A DNA stretch of 64,000 nucleotides, taken from Serilophus lunatus. Lineage: Eukaryota; Chordata; Aves; Passeriformes; Eurylaimidae. The notes beneath the pieces were generated by a model, which worked only from the letters and a program-made list of their open reading frames with translations, was not told the DNA's origin and did no database searches. The stretch lies in assembly GCA_013399895.1 (NCBI GenBank), contig VXBA01005482.1:62001-126000 (forward strand), read 5' to 3'. Below are positions 25,401 through 37,645 of the stretch, piece by piece; position 1 is the stretch's first letter; each line of letters opens with the position of its first letter. A program made the translations under genes and the position numbers.

Positions 25401-26377
25401 TTTCCAGATCACTAGACATATTACACACCAAGTCTAACACGAGATTTTTTCTGTTAAATCTTATCAGAAGAGCCCCTTTCTGGAGTGTCTTTTCTGCTAG
25501 ATTTAAGCCAATACAGGCACTCTGGTTGGTTCTTGCACTTCAGTTTTGCCAGTTTTTCATGGGAAGAAAACTATCTTGACATTAAATTTTAGACCTTGAC
25601 TCTTGTTTATTTCTATCTAGAACAAAGTCTGTAGACAAAGTCAATATATTTTATCAGATTAACTAGAAGCTAAGCTTTCAGGCACAGAGGTCATTCTTCA
25701 TGCCTCTTTTTTCACTCTTTCCTGTTGTAGACTTCACCTGACTCAGTAATTTCTTATGGACAAAAAAGATGTCTCAAGAAAGTTTGTGCAGCTGCCATCC
25801 ACCGGGACAAAAAAGATAAAAATGTGGCAAACTCACTTTTCTATGTAACATCTGGAGAAACACTGAAATGCAAGTGGGTGAACACACCTAACAGTGCACA
25901 GGCTTAGCTGTAGAATGGGATAGGCCTCATCCTGGCTCTAAGCACTCCTTTCCACTGTCTTGAGCAAGAAAGTGAAAAACTATGAGCCCTGTTCATTCTG
26001 CTTCCTCATATATCAAGGATTTCTTTAAGGCGAATGGACACGCACAAAACATGTTTTTCTTCTCTTACCAAAAAAGACATGAAAGCTGCTCTTTTATCCC
26101 CAACAGTGAGCTGGTTTTCCACTTACACAGCTGTTCTTCTTGTCTCCCAATTATTTCTTTCACAACAGAGATATCTGACATGACTGATTTATTTTGGGTA
26201 CCTCAGCTTCCTCTGCAGCTATATCTGTCATTCATGTTCTACAGAGAAAAATTCAGGTATTTTCTGAAAGTTGAGGCAGTATATCTGATATATAAACCGG
26301 TTATCAGCAGAATTACATATCACTGCAATGATGATGAGTGATGGTAGAAGAGGAGAATTGCAATGGTTCTCCTGCTA

Positions 26378-26431
26378 TGTACATGCTGTACATGTGTACA
26401 CATTATACATGTTGTACATGTACATGTACCT
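26378..26431. repeat. Palindromic TACATG-rich tandem repeat
   Basis: The units are TGTACATG and close variants. They are self-complementary, so the tract can fold into alternative hairpins. Confidence 0.7.
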
Positions 26432-28289
26432 GTTACGTAGGGGGAGCAGCCACACTGGGTATTAAAAATGTTTAAAACTTCTGCCTTCTGGCAGAACTGA
26501 TTTCTCTCATACAAAAAAGAAGAGATTTAAAAAAAGTATAAGAAGAAAGTAAGAATCCAACTTTTCAATATGGAATTGAAGGGATCTATGTTTTCCTTAT
26601 AGACATGAGGGTAACAGTAGACACAAAATGCAGACATTAAGGAGGAGAATTAGAGCACCTTTAGCAGTTTAAAAGGCACGGAACCATTAATGATTGTTTT
26701 TCAGTCAGACCCAATTACAACTGTTTACAGAGCCCTTTCTCTTTCCCTCCGAGTCTTTGGCTGAATTCCCATCATTTCTGGGACCAAACCCAATTATGCC
26801 ACTGACCACAGCATTCTGACTGCTTAATGCAATTCCATGGCAAGGACAGGGAACTCCCAGAAACAAGAAAGGGCTTGATTTGCTCCACACTGTACCTGGA
26901 AACAGCTCCCAAAGCAACATGTTATGCCGAATAGATATGCCTCAGAGTAGCCAATTAATTTTTGCAATTCTAGGTTAAAATAAAGACTGTTCCTTACCTT
27001 TTATTTTTGAAAACCATTTTTTTGTTGGCCAAGTTTCTCCTTGGCTGAAATTTCAGAGCTCTATAATCTTTGTTCTAGTATTTCCATGAACACAGTGCTA
27101 GGAAGCAATTAAAAGGTAGTGAGTTGAGGGGATAGGGTGTTAGAGACAAAGGAGGATATAGCAGGTTAAACTTACCAAGCACTTGTACATATCAGGGAAA
27201 CCTCCAGTTCTTAGAAAAAACCCATGTTATTCCAGATCTGACCCATCTCAGCAAGTGTGCTTACTCACGGGGGCAAACAGAAGTGTTTGAAATGCGAGAT
27301 AATTTATTGATTTATTTCCTAACACCATTTCAGTTTATATCAATATTCAGAGAAGCAGTATATTATTCACTTACTTCTTTGGCTGATCTCCTCTTCTACT
27401 CAAGATGCTTTATAGAGAATCATAAAAAAAATATACAGAACAGAATAGAAATTCTCCCTTGAAATAAAACAGTGTCATCTGTGAGTACAATGCAGTTCAA
27501 TAAGTATAGAGCAAGCACAGCAGCTGCAGAAGGAATCTTCTGTGAAACGGATAGCATTTCAGGAGTTCTTAGAACAATGTGAGGCGAGATTTGTAAGAAC
27601 TAGCATTTCTAGTAAGCCCTTTGGCAAACCCTGCAAAGAATACACTTCGAGGCACTAGGTTATGAGAAATGAAACCACTGGCTAAACTTAACCAAAGTAT
27701 GTACATGCCAGCAGGAAAGTAATTTTAGTTTTTATGCAATGTATAAGTAATGCATAAAGGTCTTCAAGGACATAGGGCAAGAAAGAGAATTTTGATAATT
27801 TTCAAGTCTTCTAATCAGACTAAAGAAAATTTCATCACATTAAACATGGATGTTTTTCAGATGAGCAAAAAAATGTGTATTTGCCAATTAACCATATCGT
27901 TGACTTTTCCTCCAAACATTATTTAACTGAAGTTAACCTTGTGTTTTACCTTACATGGCACAGCACTTTTGGAAAACTATTACCTGCGAGTGTAGTAGAT
28001 GTGTTTGACTTCAAAGAAAAAGTTCTGTAGGTTTCGTGTCAGTGAAGCCATGCAGGCCCTAAGCTTCACACTTCAAGAGACACTGAAAAGAGGCCTTCCT
28101 TTGTTTTTTGACATCTATAAGTGGTAAATGACATTCTATTGTTTCTAATGATAGTAATGTGCCAACCAAACACATAATCAAGAAGGTCACATGAACAAGA
28201 CCCTTTATCCAAAGATTTTAGTTGATCTGTTGCTTGGACACTTTAGCAACATATAAAAATGTGTGTGTTAGCAATAAAGTTGTTCCTAG

Positions 28290-28365
28290 TTTGCATCGCA
28301 ACGGTAGCCTGTGTCAGTCTATGTGCAAAATTCCCAGGGCCGTGCCAACAGCCGCAATTACCGTC
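28290..28365. promoter_or_regulatory. CpG-retaining patch, possible conserved element
   Basis: Five CpGs (between 28296 and 28363) occur in under 75 bases, in a region otherwise nearly free of CpG. Retained CpGs can mark constraint or lack of methylation. There is no recognised repeat here. Function is inferred and weakly supported. Confidence 0.25.
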
Positions 28366-28557
28366 ACAAATGTGGTGAAGGCTTCATAGTCAACTGCAGC
28401 ATCTCAAAATCTAGAGTCATCACATAGCTTTCACTTTTCTTCTTTGAAAGTTGGTCTGACGAAGTTGAGTGAGACAGAAACTGATAATGTCTTCTCTTTT
28501 ATGACTATGTCCCAAGAGAGTTTTAAACTGTAACTGTAGTATGCTTTCTCTTCAACC

Positions 28558-28573
28558 TTTTTTTTTTTTTTTT
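28558..28573 (+). repeat. 16-base T run
   Basis: Homopolymer tract in unique DNA. Confidence 0.85.
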
Positions 28574-29320
28574 AGTTTCTAAATCTTATTTTTGTCACTC
28601 AGTAGTCTCCTCCCCTTGTTTTCATCCACACTTAAAAGCCATTAGGCAGCACTAAAAAGATAATATATACACAGTAACCTTCTGTTGGCTCTTGGATGTA
28701 GTTTTCTCACTTTGCAGAAATCTGAAAAGAACAAAGCCATTGTTTAATAAATTGTCATCATCGTAATTGCAGCAGCACATCAGTCCAGTGGCAATATTAC
28801 TAGGGTACTGAGCTGCTATAGCCTCAGGTATAGAACTGCTCACCTGCATACCACATGGTCCTTGCATGTCAGCATTACCCAATATGTGACCAAGTATTTT
28901 GTCACATGGAAACTGCTCAAGTTGGAAAAATGGAGATGTCCCTTCTCACAGCTGCAGAGAAACTGGATATTTCTCCACTGTACACTTGATCCTAAACAAA
29001 AATCAAGTTATTTTTGTTGTAACCCCTGAGTGACTGTCTGGGGGTGATAAATCTTATTTTTTTCTGCTTTCTCCATATTTTTATGCCTATCATTTCCTTT
29101 TCTGCTTCTCTCTCTGTGACCAGTGTTTCCTTCTCTTTCTACTCTTCCATCATTCCTTTTTGCTTCAATTAAAAGCAAGGAAATACACATTTCCTTTCTT
29201 CAAATTGAAGTTTTACACACTTCCTTGTGACCAGAGGCTCCTATGGCTGAAGTAACATTGATATGCCTCTACAGCTGCAAGGTCAAATACTTCCAAAAAA
29301 ATTGAAAAGGAATGACTAAC

Positions 29321-29769
29321 TGTCATAGTTTAGGAATGATATTCTCCATTACTAAAAACTAAATAGTGTTCCTACTGAAACATTCTGAACCATGCATGCT
29401 TGTTCACTCCCCTCTCCTTTTCTCCCTCCCCATATGATGGGCTGGAGAGCAGAACTGGAGGCACAAAAGATGAAGATCACACGTTGAGATAAGAATAATT
29501 TCCTGGAAGCAATAAAGAGACAAGAAAATGAACAGCAGAAAAAATATTAATAAAAGAATGTACAAAACAGACAAACAATTAACAAGGGTGCGTACCATGC
29601 AGAAATCCACAATACCCTGACTGGTTTGCAGTGTTACCTGACCAGAAGGGACACCTTCCCACGCCACCCCTGCACATAGTGTAAGGTGGTATAGAATAAC
29701 CTCAAAATCCTAGTCATGTCCCTTCTGGCTACTGCGAAAATTGACCCGGTCCTGACCAGAACCAGGACA
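29321..29769 (-). mobile_element. Solo LTR of an endogenous retrovirus, with exact target duplication
   Basis: On the minus strand it starts TGTCCTGGTTCTGG and ends CCTAAACTATGACA. It is flanked by an exact 5-bp duplication CTAAC (29316-29320 and 29770-29774). It shares ordered blocks with the LTRs at 35549 and 60447: TTTTCGCAGTAGCCAG, GTTATTCTATACCAC, TGTTCATTTTCTTGTCT, TTATCTCAACGTGTGATCTT, TTTTGTGCCTCCA and a common end. No viral internal region lies beside it, so the provirus was probably lost by recombination between its two LTRs. A 5-bp duplication and this LTR type suggest the avian ERVL/ERVK-like groups; I cannot name the subfamily. Confidence 0.88.
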
Positions 29770-29774
29770 CTAAC

Positions 29775-32700
29775 AAAGAGGAGATGCATCTTTCCAAATC
29801 AAGGGCAATGGTACAATGGTAGTTAGCTTATAGACAGATAATTCCTTTATGTACCCTCTGTTCTTTAGACGGTATTATAAAATGGTGGATACTTTTATTA
29901 TCTATAGCTGTGTTTGAATTTTATTTATTTTTTTATTTTTTTTTAGTTTGGTCTAGGTCACAATATTTAGGGATATTTGCCCCTAACTTCATCTCCTATC
30001 CATTGCTCTAGTGCTATTTTATCTGGTTTTCTAGAACAAACACCTTCTAATACTATGCTACTGCCTACGTGTCTGCCCCTCTCTGTAACTTCTGTCATCT
30101 GTTTACTCCTTACAGCCAAGACCAAGCACAGATTAAAGCTCTCTGAAACAAGAGATTTCCATGTATTTTGTGAAAATCCAGCAGCTAGAGAGACAGTAGA
30201 TAGAAGCTAAAGGCTATCTGAAGGAAATACCACATTCTGTGTATCATAGCTACCAGTTCTGTGCCATGCTGGTTCACAAATGCTCATAGTGCACCAGTCT
30301 GACACTATTATGTGCACACAGATGGTGCAATAATCCACTAACCCACATGTAAAGAACAAAGGTTAAAGACACTCTGACAATTCTCATTTGGATGCCTAAA
30401 ATTATGTGGACTAAGCCTATATGTTGTGTTCATTTCATCATTTTTTGTAAACATTTACGGTGCATTTTGACTCTACTTTTGTTAGAAGCTAATTAACATA
30501 CATACCACAGGGTATTTGTGTCTGTGGTTCAGATGGCTATATTCCTTTCTGTTTGTATTTCTGCTTTTCAGAAATTTTCATGACTCTATTAGGGGCCAAT
30601 TTATGGGGCAGATAAAAGGCAGATTCAAGACTGATCACGGCATTTCAGGTCAAAGATAATTCATTTAAGAGACCAGTTCTCACATTAATTCGCCCTCATG
30701 ATGAAACTCTGAGGCAACAAAAGACAAAAAAAAAACAAATAGTGATTCAGTATGAGACAATGGGTCACTTCAGGTTTAGTGAATATTAAGATACTATATT
30801 TATTCTTCAAACTCTCATACATATGGTAGAACTTGTTTTTCATGTACACTGTAGAATTTGTATTGTGTGTTTTGAAAGACTTTTTTTTTCTTCTTCCTGG
30901 TAATAGGGAATCTGTGTTATTTGCACATTGCAAAACTTGTTCCACAGGTATGTTGTGAAATTTATTGGATATTTTACAGTTTGTGATTGATGTCATTTAA
31001 ATGTTGTTCAGCTCAGCTTTGTGTTTTACTGATTCATGAGTACTGCATGAATGTGATTTGCTGTTTGATTTTCTTGGGATGCAAGGATAATATTACCATT
31101 TAAAAAGTCAACACTTACTTATACTTTCTTTTATGAGTCTGCAAGAATTTTTAAAGCACAAACTGTATCTGTGTGTATTCTTTAACATCAAATACAGTAG
31201 CATGAATCTTAATTAGTCTTAATGAGATATTTGTCAATAGAATTTACTGGAAATAGTGTTCCACTTGCTTTTATAGAAATATGTGTTTGTTTTTGACACT
31301 ATCAATGGGGTAACTGTCTTATTACATTGTGTTTTGAACAGGTAGTGACCACTGTTGGTGAGTTTCACACAGCAAATTGACGTGCATTGTATCCAGTTGA
31401 GTGTACAACTGAGAATATATGTACGGGGATACTACAAGTGCTGTCAAGGATCCTCAGTGAAAGAGAAAGCATCTATTCCTCTTCATTTTGGCCTATGTTC
31501 ATTTTCTAAACAGAGTAATTCATCCCAGCCATCTCTAAACCTCTCCTGCTTTCTTTCTATTCATGAAAAAGTGGTCATATTTTCTTACTTAAGAAAATTT
31601 AGTCCATTTTGTAGTTGAGGGTGAAATATGTCTAAGAATAGCAAGACTAGTTAAGCTATCAAGAGGCAGTTGCTACATGAGTTAAAGGAACCTGTCTAAG
31701 TTATTTGTCTTTATTTTCGTGTATAAAATATAGTGGGAAAAGCTAAGACATGACATACTATCTAGCCCTCTTTTCTGCAGTTCCAAGCAAGTCTAAGTTC
31801 TAGGCAATTAAAATGTCTTGGCTTTATTTTAAAATTGTCACATTTTTGTTATTCTGTGCTAAATTATTTCAGTGATTGAATTAATGGCCTTTTCAGTTTC
31901 ATAAGCATCTATACCTCTGGTCAAAGTATACCAGGCCTAATACAATTAATGTCTTTATCTCCTCTTCACCACTTCATTTGAAGCACTGTGCCTGTAACAG
32001 GGCCATTTTACCATGCTCACACTCTAACCACAGTCCATTATTGTTAGTATCTTGATCATTTTATGAATACAAACTATTACAATTATTCTTCAAGTTTGAA
32101 ATGGCTTCTACATTTCTTTATTCCAGCTGCAGTCAAACAGGAGCACCAAAATACTGCAGGAAATGCTTTCTTCATAGTATATTTGGGCATACACCAAAAA
32201 TTTAATTTTAGGAGCATCAGGCTATTTGGAAAAGGAAACAAACTACTGTGTTCTGCTTCACTAAAAATGAGCATCAATTTCCTTGAGGTTTGTCTACTTC
32301 TGTGCTAAGAAAAAGTTAATTTATATGGGGAAAAAATGAAGGTATGTCTAAAATGGACTCCCTTTCAGAAACTGGGAAATATTTTATCTTACACAAATCA
32401 CTGTTCTCATAAAAGATCTTCCTGAACAAAGTTCTGAGAAGGTTCAAAAGAGCCAGGCAGAAATAGACCTCTCTTCTGTGGCAACCTGGTATCTCCATTG
32501 CATTGTCAACAGAGTAGGGGTGGTATTTACCCAGCATTTAGAAAAATATTGTTATTCGGACCTCAGCTTAGAAAAGTGCTCCCCATTCACCCGTGAAAGG
32601 GAGGGAAAGATGATCACTACTTGAAAGTACTAATTTGAAATCATGAAGATTCCATGATTTCAGAAGGCTAATTCTGAATACCAAGAGGTTTTTTCAATTT

Positions 32701-35543
32701 ATCACCAGCCTTCAGGTTTCCACTCCTGTGGAAGCAGTGGCTGCCAGCCACCCTTCGAGAAATCTCACGCTGTCCTAGGCTGTGTCAGGCCACAGCAGGC
32801 AGGAAACCATGCAGGGCTCTCTGAACCATGACTGCTTCAGGTCAGTAGGTATTTGACTTGCACATACCCGAAGTAATGTGTGCAGCATTATAATCAGCCT
32901 TCTCAGATAAGTGAGGTTTTTTTCCTCCACGTGCATGCATTCCCACAGGAATCAAACCTTCCCCTCAGTACATACATAAGATCTGCTACCAATATATGAA
33001 ATACGATGAGCAAGAAGAAACTATTGTTTCATTTCAACAGAAGTAACCATTGTTTAGTCAGAAAATGGATAATTATCTTCTAATTAATCAAAGCAATCTT
33101 TAATTGAAGAGGATTTTCTTTGGAATGGAAGTATTGGGAAATAAAGTCAACTTCCCCCCTGCCCAAATTTTCTATTTTTCTTAGACTGAACCAGAAACAA
33201 TTAATTTTGAAAAGTCAAAAATAGCTGATGAACCCGTTTCTTCCAGTTCTTCTTGTTGTGTCTGCACTTCTGGGTTCCAGATAAATCTGGAAGTAAATGT
33301 GAAGTAATGGTCTCGTGGCATTTTGGCAGGAACCTCTGGAAACCTCACAAAACAGCTTTTTCCAGGCTCAAAATTGATTTTAAAAGAGCATGACTTCAGC
33401 TATTTAAGAAATACATTCTTTCTCTCAGAAAACTTACTTTTTCATGTGCCAGTAGGCATGACTAAAAGCATCTAATTTATAAAGTCATGAAGAAAATATA
33501 CAAGAATCTGGTACAAAAACAGCTCTGAGGCAACAATATAACATCCGAGACTAGTTCAAAATTGAAGACATGTAGATACAGACATAAAACCTATGTTGTG
33601 GTATTATTTCAAGCATGAACCTAAACCAAACAATCTTTAAAATGGTCTCTACCCATCAGTTAATATATTAATCTAGCTATATATAACTTATATATATCAC
33701 CAGTACATACATAATCTTTAGTTGCTGTCGCAGCAAAATAATCTCAGGGGGAATCTATACTTTCACATGCAAAACCCACTTTAAAAACTAAGTATGTATA
33801 AAGGAGCTTGTCTCTCAAGGTGGCAGAGAGTAGTTTTAGCTGAAAATAAAGGTGCCACAGCTTTCCATTTCCGTAGCAATAGAATGGCAAGGCAGAAGGA
33901 TCTCGTCATATTATCTACCTACTGCCCACAGTGGCTGTTCTTAGTTCCCTGGGATGGGGAACAAAAACAGGCTGATTGTAGCTCACTTTGCTCATTAGTT
34001 TTCTAAGTGATGAAGGCATAGCATTTATGGTCTCTGTGCCTCATATATCCATGGGTACATTCAACGTAATATGAATGTCTTCATTACTAAAGATCTGAGA
34101 CCATCCACATTTACATATGCCAGGATTGCATATATTTTTACATTAAAAAGCCACGAGCATGTAGGTTTTTACTGATTCTCATTATTCATTTTGCTAAATG
34201 AGAATAAAAATCTGCAAAGTATATTTTGATTTGTAGAGTACCTTGCCTTCCCACTAATTTCGGTACTCATTGTCTGTTGTTACTGCTTCAGAATTTAAAC
34301 AACTGTTGAAATCATGGCTTTTTTAAAGACAAGGAGAGTTCGGTCTGGCTCAGTGCTTAATAAACATCATGTTCTGGTAAGATCCAATTGGTTTTTCCCA
34401 AAATTTTTCCACTGCTTTATTTCTGAGTATTTAAACACATTTGACCCTGCTTCTTACAGAGTCCCTAAATGTTATGCAACAGTAATACCAATCAATATTG
34501 AAGTTGTGTTCTGTGTCACTGAACATTCATTCTTTCACTATATTTACACAAAACATTCTACCATAGATTGTCTGAGTGAGAGGAAAGCATTTGCATGTCC
34601 CTGTCAAAGGACTCTACATGTCACGTCCTTGGTGTGTGAGCAGCACCACAATTCATTGTTATATGGTCACCTCAAACAAAGACATTCCATATGAAAATCA
34701 CTGCAGTGCTGCAGGACCTGACACACTGATCTGTAACCACAGATAATGCTGGCAAACAGAATTCATTCTGTCTTTTCAAAAGGAAATGTTTAAAAGTAGA
34801 GGCCCTCCAGACTTATAAACCATAAAGTTAGAAAACTTAAATCAGAATCACACTTGACTGGAAACTAAGTGGATTCACATTTTTAAGCTCTGCAAAGCAA
34901 AACTGCAAGGAATGTTTTCAGGAACCTGGATGTCAGCAAAGATTTCCAAGTTTCACATTCAGATGTTTGATCTGACATCTAATTTTCAAGCAACAGTGTT
35001 ACAGAGCAATGTTCACATGATGAAATGTCCAAAAGAATAAACCTGCTATTCTGAAGGTGAAACAACACAAAGCCACCTGTGCCTTTACAACCCTTGGCAA
35101 GGTTATATGCACATGAGGAAATGCAGATGAGTAACTTAAAAGCATATTTGTTTACATACATAACATGCCAATTGTATATTTGCCACTAGGTTGACAGTAA
35201 CAATCATGAAGGACATATCCTAAAATCCACCAGGGAGAAGTTGAAGAAAGATCTTGAGGACCTTTGTGATAAATAAGCCATTAAGCAGATTCAGTGTCTA
35301 TTGTTTGCTGATGAACGATGTTGACATTATTGTTCATGCTGAAAGTTCACCTAACAATAATCTATTATGTGCACCATTTGCAGAAAAGACAGAAGTGCCT
35401 GGATAAAAACAAGTACCCTGAAATTCTCTAGAGGTATTTAACTCTTTAACAACCTCAGCAAAATTTCAACCATGCTAGATAATCACAAAAACATGTATGT
35501 ATTGGGGAAATGAGTATGCTTGTGCTTTAACTTTTTGCTGTGG
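29775..35543. other. Unique non-coding stretch
   Basis: I see no gene. The region holds an AT-rich T run near 29925-29945, an AT repeat at 33661-33700 and several domain-free frames (the longest 34314-34694, plus, 126 codons). No recognised mobile element. Confidence 0.6.
33661..33700. repeat. AT-rich simple repeat
   Basis: Imperfect TATA-type repeat. Confidence 0.7.
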
Positions 35544-35548
35544 GGAGG

Positions 35549-36067
35549 TGTACTGGTTACGGACAGGACAAGGTTAATTTTTGCAGTAGCCAGGAGGGGG
35601 CACAGCTAGGACAAGGAGGTTATTCCATAGTACCTCATTGCCTGGGGTGGGGGAAGGGAACCTCTTCAGAGGGGAAGGAATTCCTTGTGGAGAAAGCATG
35701 GCAGAGGGAGCAATGGGGTAGCAACAATTCTGAACCAGAGGGAGCAGTTGGGAGCAGTGAAGGTAGCATGACAGAGGGAGCATAAGGGTATGGTCTATCG
35801 TCAGGGATTTCTGCAGTGAGAAATATTTATTTTCTTGTACTCTCTGTCATTACTATTATTGCTTTTACTGTTCATTTTCTTATCTAGTTGCTGTTTCTAG
35901 AAAGTTGTTCTTATCTCAATCTATGATCTTTACCTTTTTTGCCTCCAATTCTCCTCCCCATCCTGCTGCAGGGGGAGGAGGAGACAAAGGGGGGGCAATA
36001 GTTGTGTGGCTTAGAGTGGTTTCAGCGGGAAGACTGAATTGGAGAATACCATTCCTAAACCATGGCA
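35549..36067 (+). mobile_element. Solo LTR of the same family as 29321-29769
   Basis: It starts TGTACTGGTTACGGACAGGA and ends CCTAAACCATGGCA. The flanks GGAGG (35544-35548) and GGAGA (36068-36072) look like a 5-bp target duplication with one change. Family blocks are present in the same order: TTAATTTTTGCAGTAGCCAG, GTTATTCCATA, GTTCATTTTCTTATCT, CTTATCTCAATCTATGATC, TTTTTTGCCTCCAATTCTCC, and AGAATACCATTCCTAAACC. At 519 bp it is the longest of the three, with extra GGAGCA-type material around 35700-35780. No internal viral sequence adjoins it. Confidence 0.88.
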
Positions 36068-36072
36068 GGAGA

Positions 36073-36990
36073 AAAAGAACTGTTCATCATGAGTGCTCGG
36101 CACAGCTGGAAGGGACAGCCTATGTCCTAGACAGCCACAGAAGAATGCTCTTTTTGCTGCTTCCACAATCATATTGGAGAAGGGTCATTGTCCCTACTGG
36201 GCCAGCACAGTCTTCTTTTCCTTCTGTAATAACAAAGAGCACTTTTCACATCCCCCTCCCTCCAAAGAATGACAATGGGAATGCTCTTATCATTTCCCTC
36301 ATTTCAAAATTACTGTAATTTCTCCTTTCTTACCAGTCAGTCTCTTCCCATATGTGACCAAAGCAACAGATATTTTCAGTTAATCCTTCTATTTTATTGT
36401 CTGAAGCCCATGTGGGCCACCAGTGACAGCTCAGTGTAACCATCTAGTTGACTGTCCCATCTCTCTTCATAGTGAATTGATGACAAGACTTCCTTTTGCA
36501 GGAAGTAATTAAAAACAAAACAACAAAAAAAGCCCTTTGAGTTTGAAACTGCTGGCTGCAATTGCTTTCACTCACACCCCATCCAGAGCCAATGCTCTAA
36601 GACTGGCGTGTGAAAGAACAGCTCACTGCAAGTGATTTCCACAGGCAGACTAAATTGCCTGGGCCAAGCAGCAACAATGGCATACGTCTGCCTGACTTTC
36701 AGGTGCACAAAACATGATCAGGAAGCACACCTGCTTAGGAGTAAAATTTTGCCTGCTTATTGTGTCAACAGAATGGAATTTCAGGACTTTGGTCCTGTGT
36801 CTTGGCTAATACCCATAGGTGGCCCAAGCTAAAGCACTTCAGTTAAGTTATGAGATTTTACTTTTTTTTGAGGATGAGGAGTAGGAGAAGTGCTTTTAAT
36901 ACATTTTTGCAAAGTACTTTAAGGAACTTTTTGAGACAAAGAGGATTGTTTGCATTGACTTAGCCCATGAACAGGATTTCTTTTAAGATA
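36073..36990. other. Unique non-coding stretch
   Basis: I see no gene or recognised repeat. The frame at 36632-36832 has no domain. Confidence 0.6.
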
Positions 36991-37645
36991 GAGTTACACA
37001 CAGAATTACACACAAAATTAATAAGGTTGGAAGAGACCATGGAGATCATCAAGTCCAACCTTCAGTTAGGTTTACAACCTACCCAACATCAGTCTAACAT
37101 CTATACCATCTAAACCATTTAAACCATCTAAACCATACCACTAAGTTCATCATCTAACTTATCCTTAAACACATCCAAGGACGATGACTCCACCACCTCC
37201 CTGGGAAGCCCATTCCAGTGGGGGATCACTCTCACTGTGAAAAAGTTCCTCCTGATAATCCAACCTAAACCTCCTCTGAATCAGCCTAAGACTGTGTCCT
37301 CTCGTCCTGTCATTGGGAGCCTGAGAGAAGAGACCAACCCCCGCCTGCCTACAGCCTCCTTTCAGGTAGTTATAGACAGCGATAAGGTCACCCCCGAGCC
37401 TCCTCTTCTCCAGGCTGAACAATCCCAGCTCCCTCAGCCGTTCCTCACAGGGCTTGTGTTCCAGCCCCTCCACCATCCTCATTGCCCTTCTCTGGACGCA
37501 CTCCAGCAACTCAATATCCTTCTTAAACTGAGGGGCCCAGAACTGGACACAGCACTCGAGCTGTGGCCTAACCAGTGCCAAATACAAGGGAAGGATAACT
37601 TCCCTGGTCCTACTGGCAACACTATTCTTGATACAGTTCATACCT
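36991..37645 (-). mobile_element. Best preserved CR1 LINE fragment, 3' end of ORF2 and 3' UTR
   Basis: On the minus strand the frame from 37668 gives CIKNSVASRTREVILPLY, then ALVRPQLE, FWAPQFKKDIELLE, RAMRMVEGLEH, LGLFSLEKRRLGGDL, VYNYLKGG and NDRTRGHS. This is the C-terminal part of the CR1 reverse transcriptase, past the active site. After RFRLD, a one-base insertion near 37254-37262 shifts the frame, and the expected continuation (NFFTVRV, WNGLPREVV) is found in another frame. The 3' UTR has a CTAAACCAT-type mini-repeat (37095-37140) and ends in short tail units of the type AATTCTGTGTGT near 36991-37019. It is younger-looking than the other copies but not functional. Confidence 0.92.
37095..37140 (-). 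repeat. Mini-repeat inside the CR1 3' UTR
   Basis: Three to four imperfect units of CTAAACCAT type, read on the plus strand. Length variation is expected here. Confidence 0.6.

Larger units (their letters stand above)
21030..29315. other. Unique non-coding stretch with homopolymers and a TGTACATG repeat
   Basis: I see no gene. It contains T runs at 21806-21833, 22435-22448 and 28558-28573, a palindromic TACATG-rich repeat at 26378-26431, and CpG-retaining patches near 23330-23400 and 28290-28365. The longest frames (for example 23721-24101 minus, 25982-26341 plus) show no domain. Confidence 0.6.

Noticed and set aside
34314..34694. A 126-codon plus-strand frame
   Set aside because: Composition is that of AT-rich non-coding DNA and no domain or family is recognisable.
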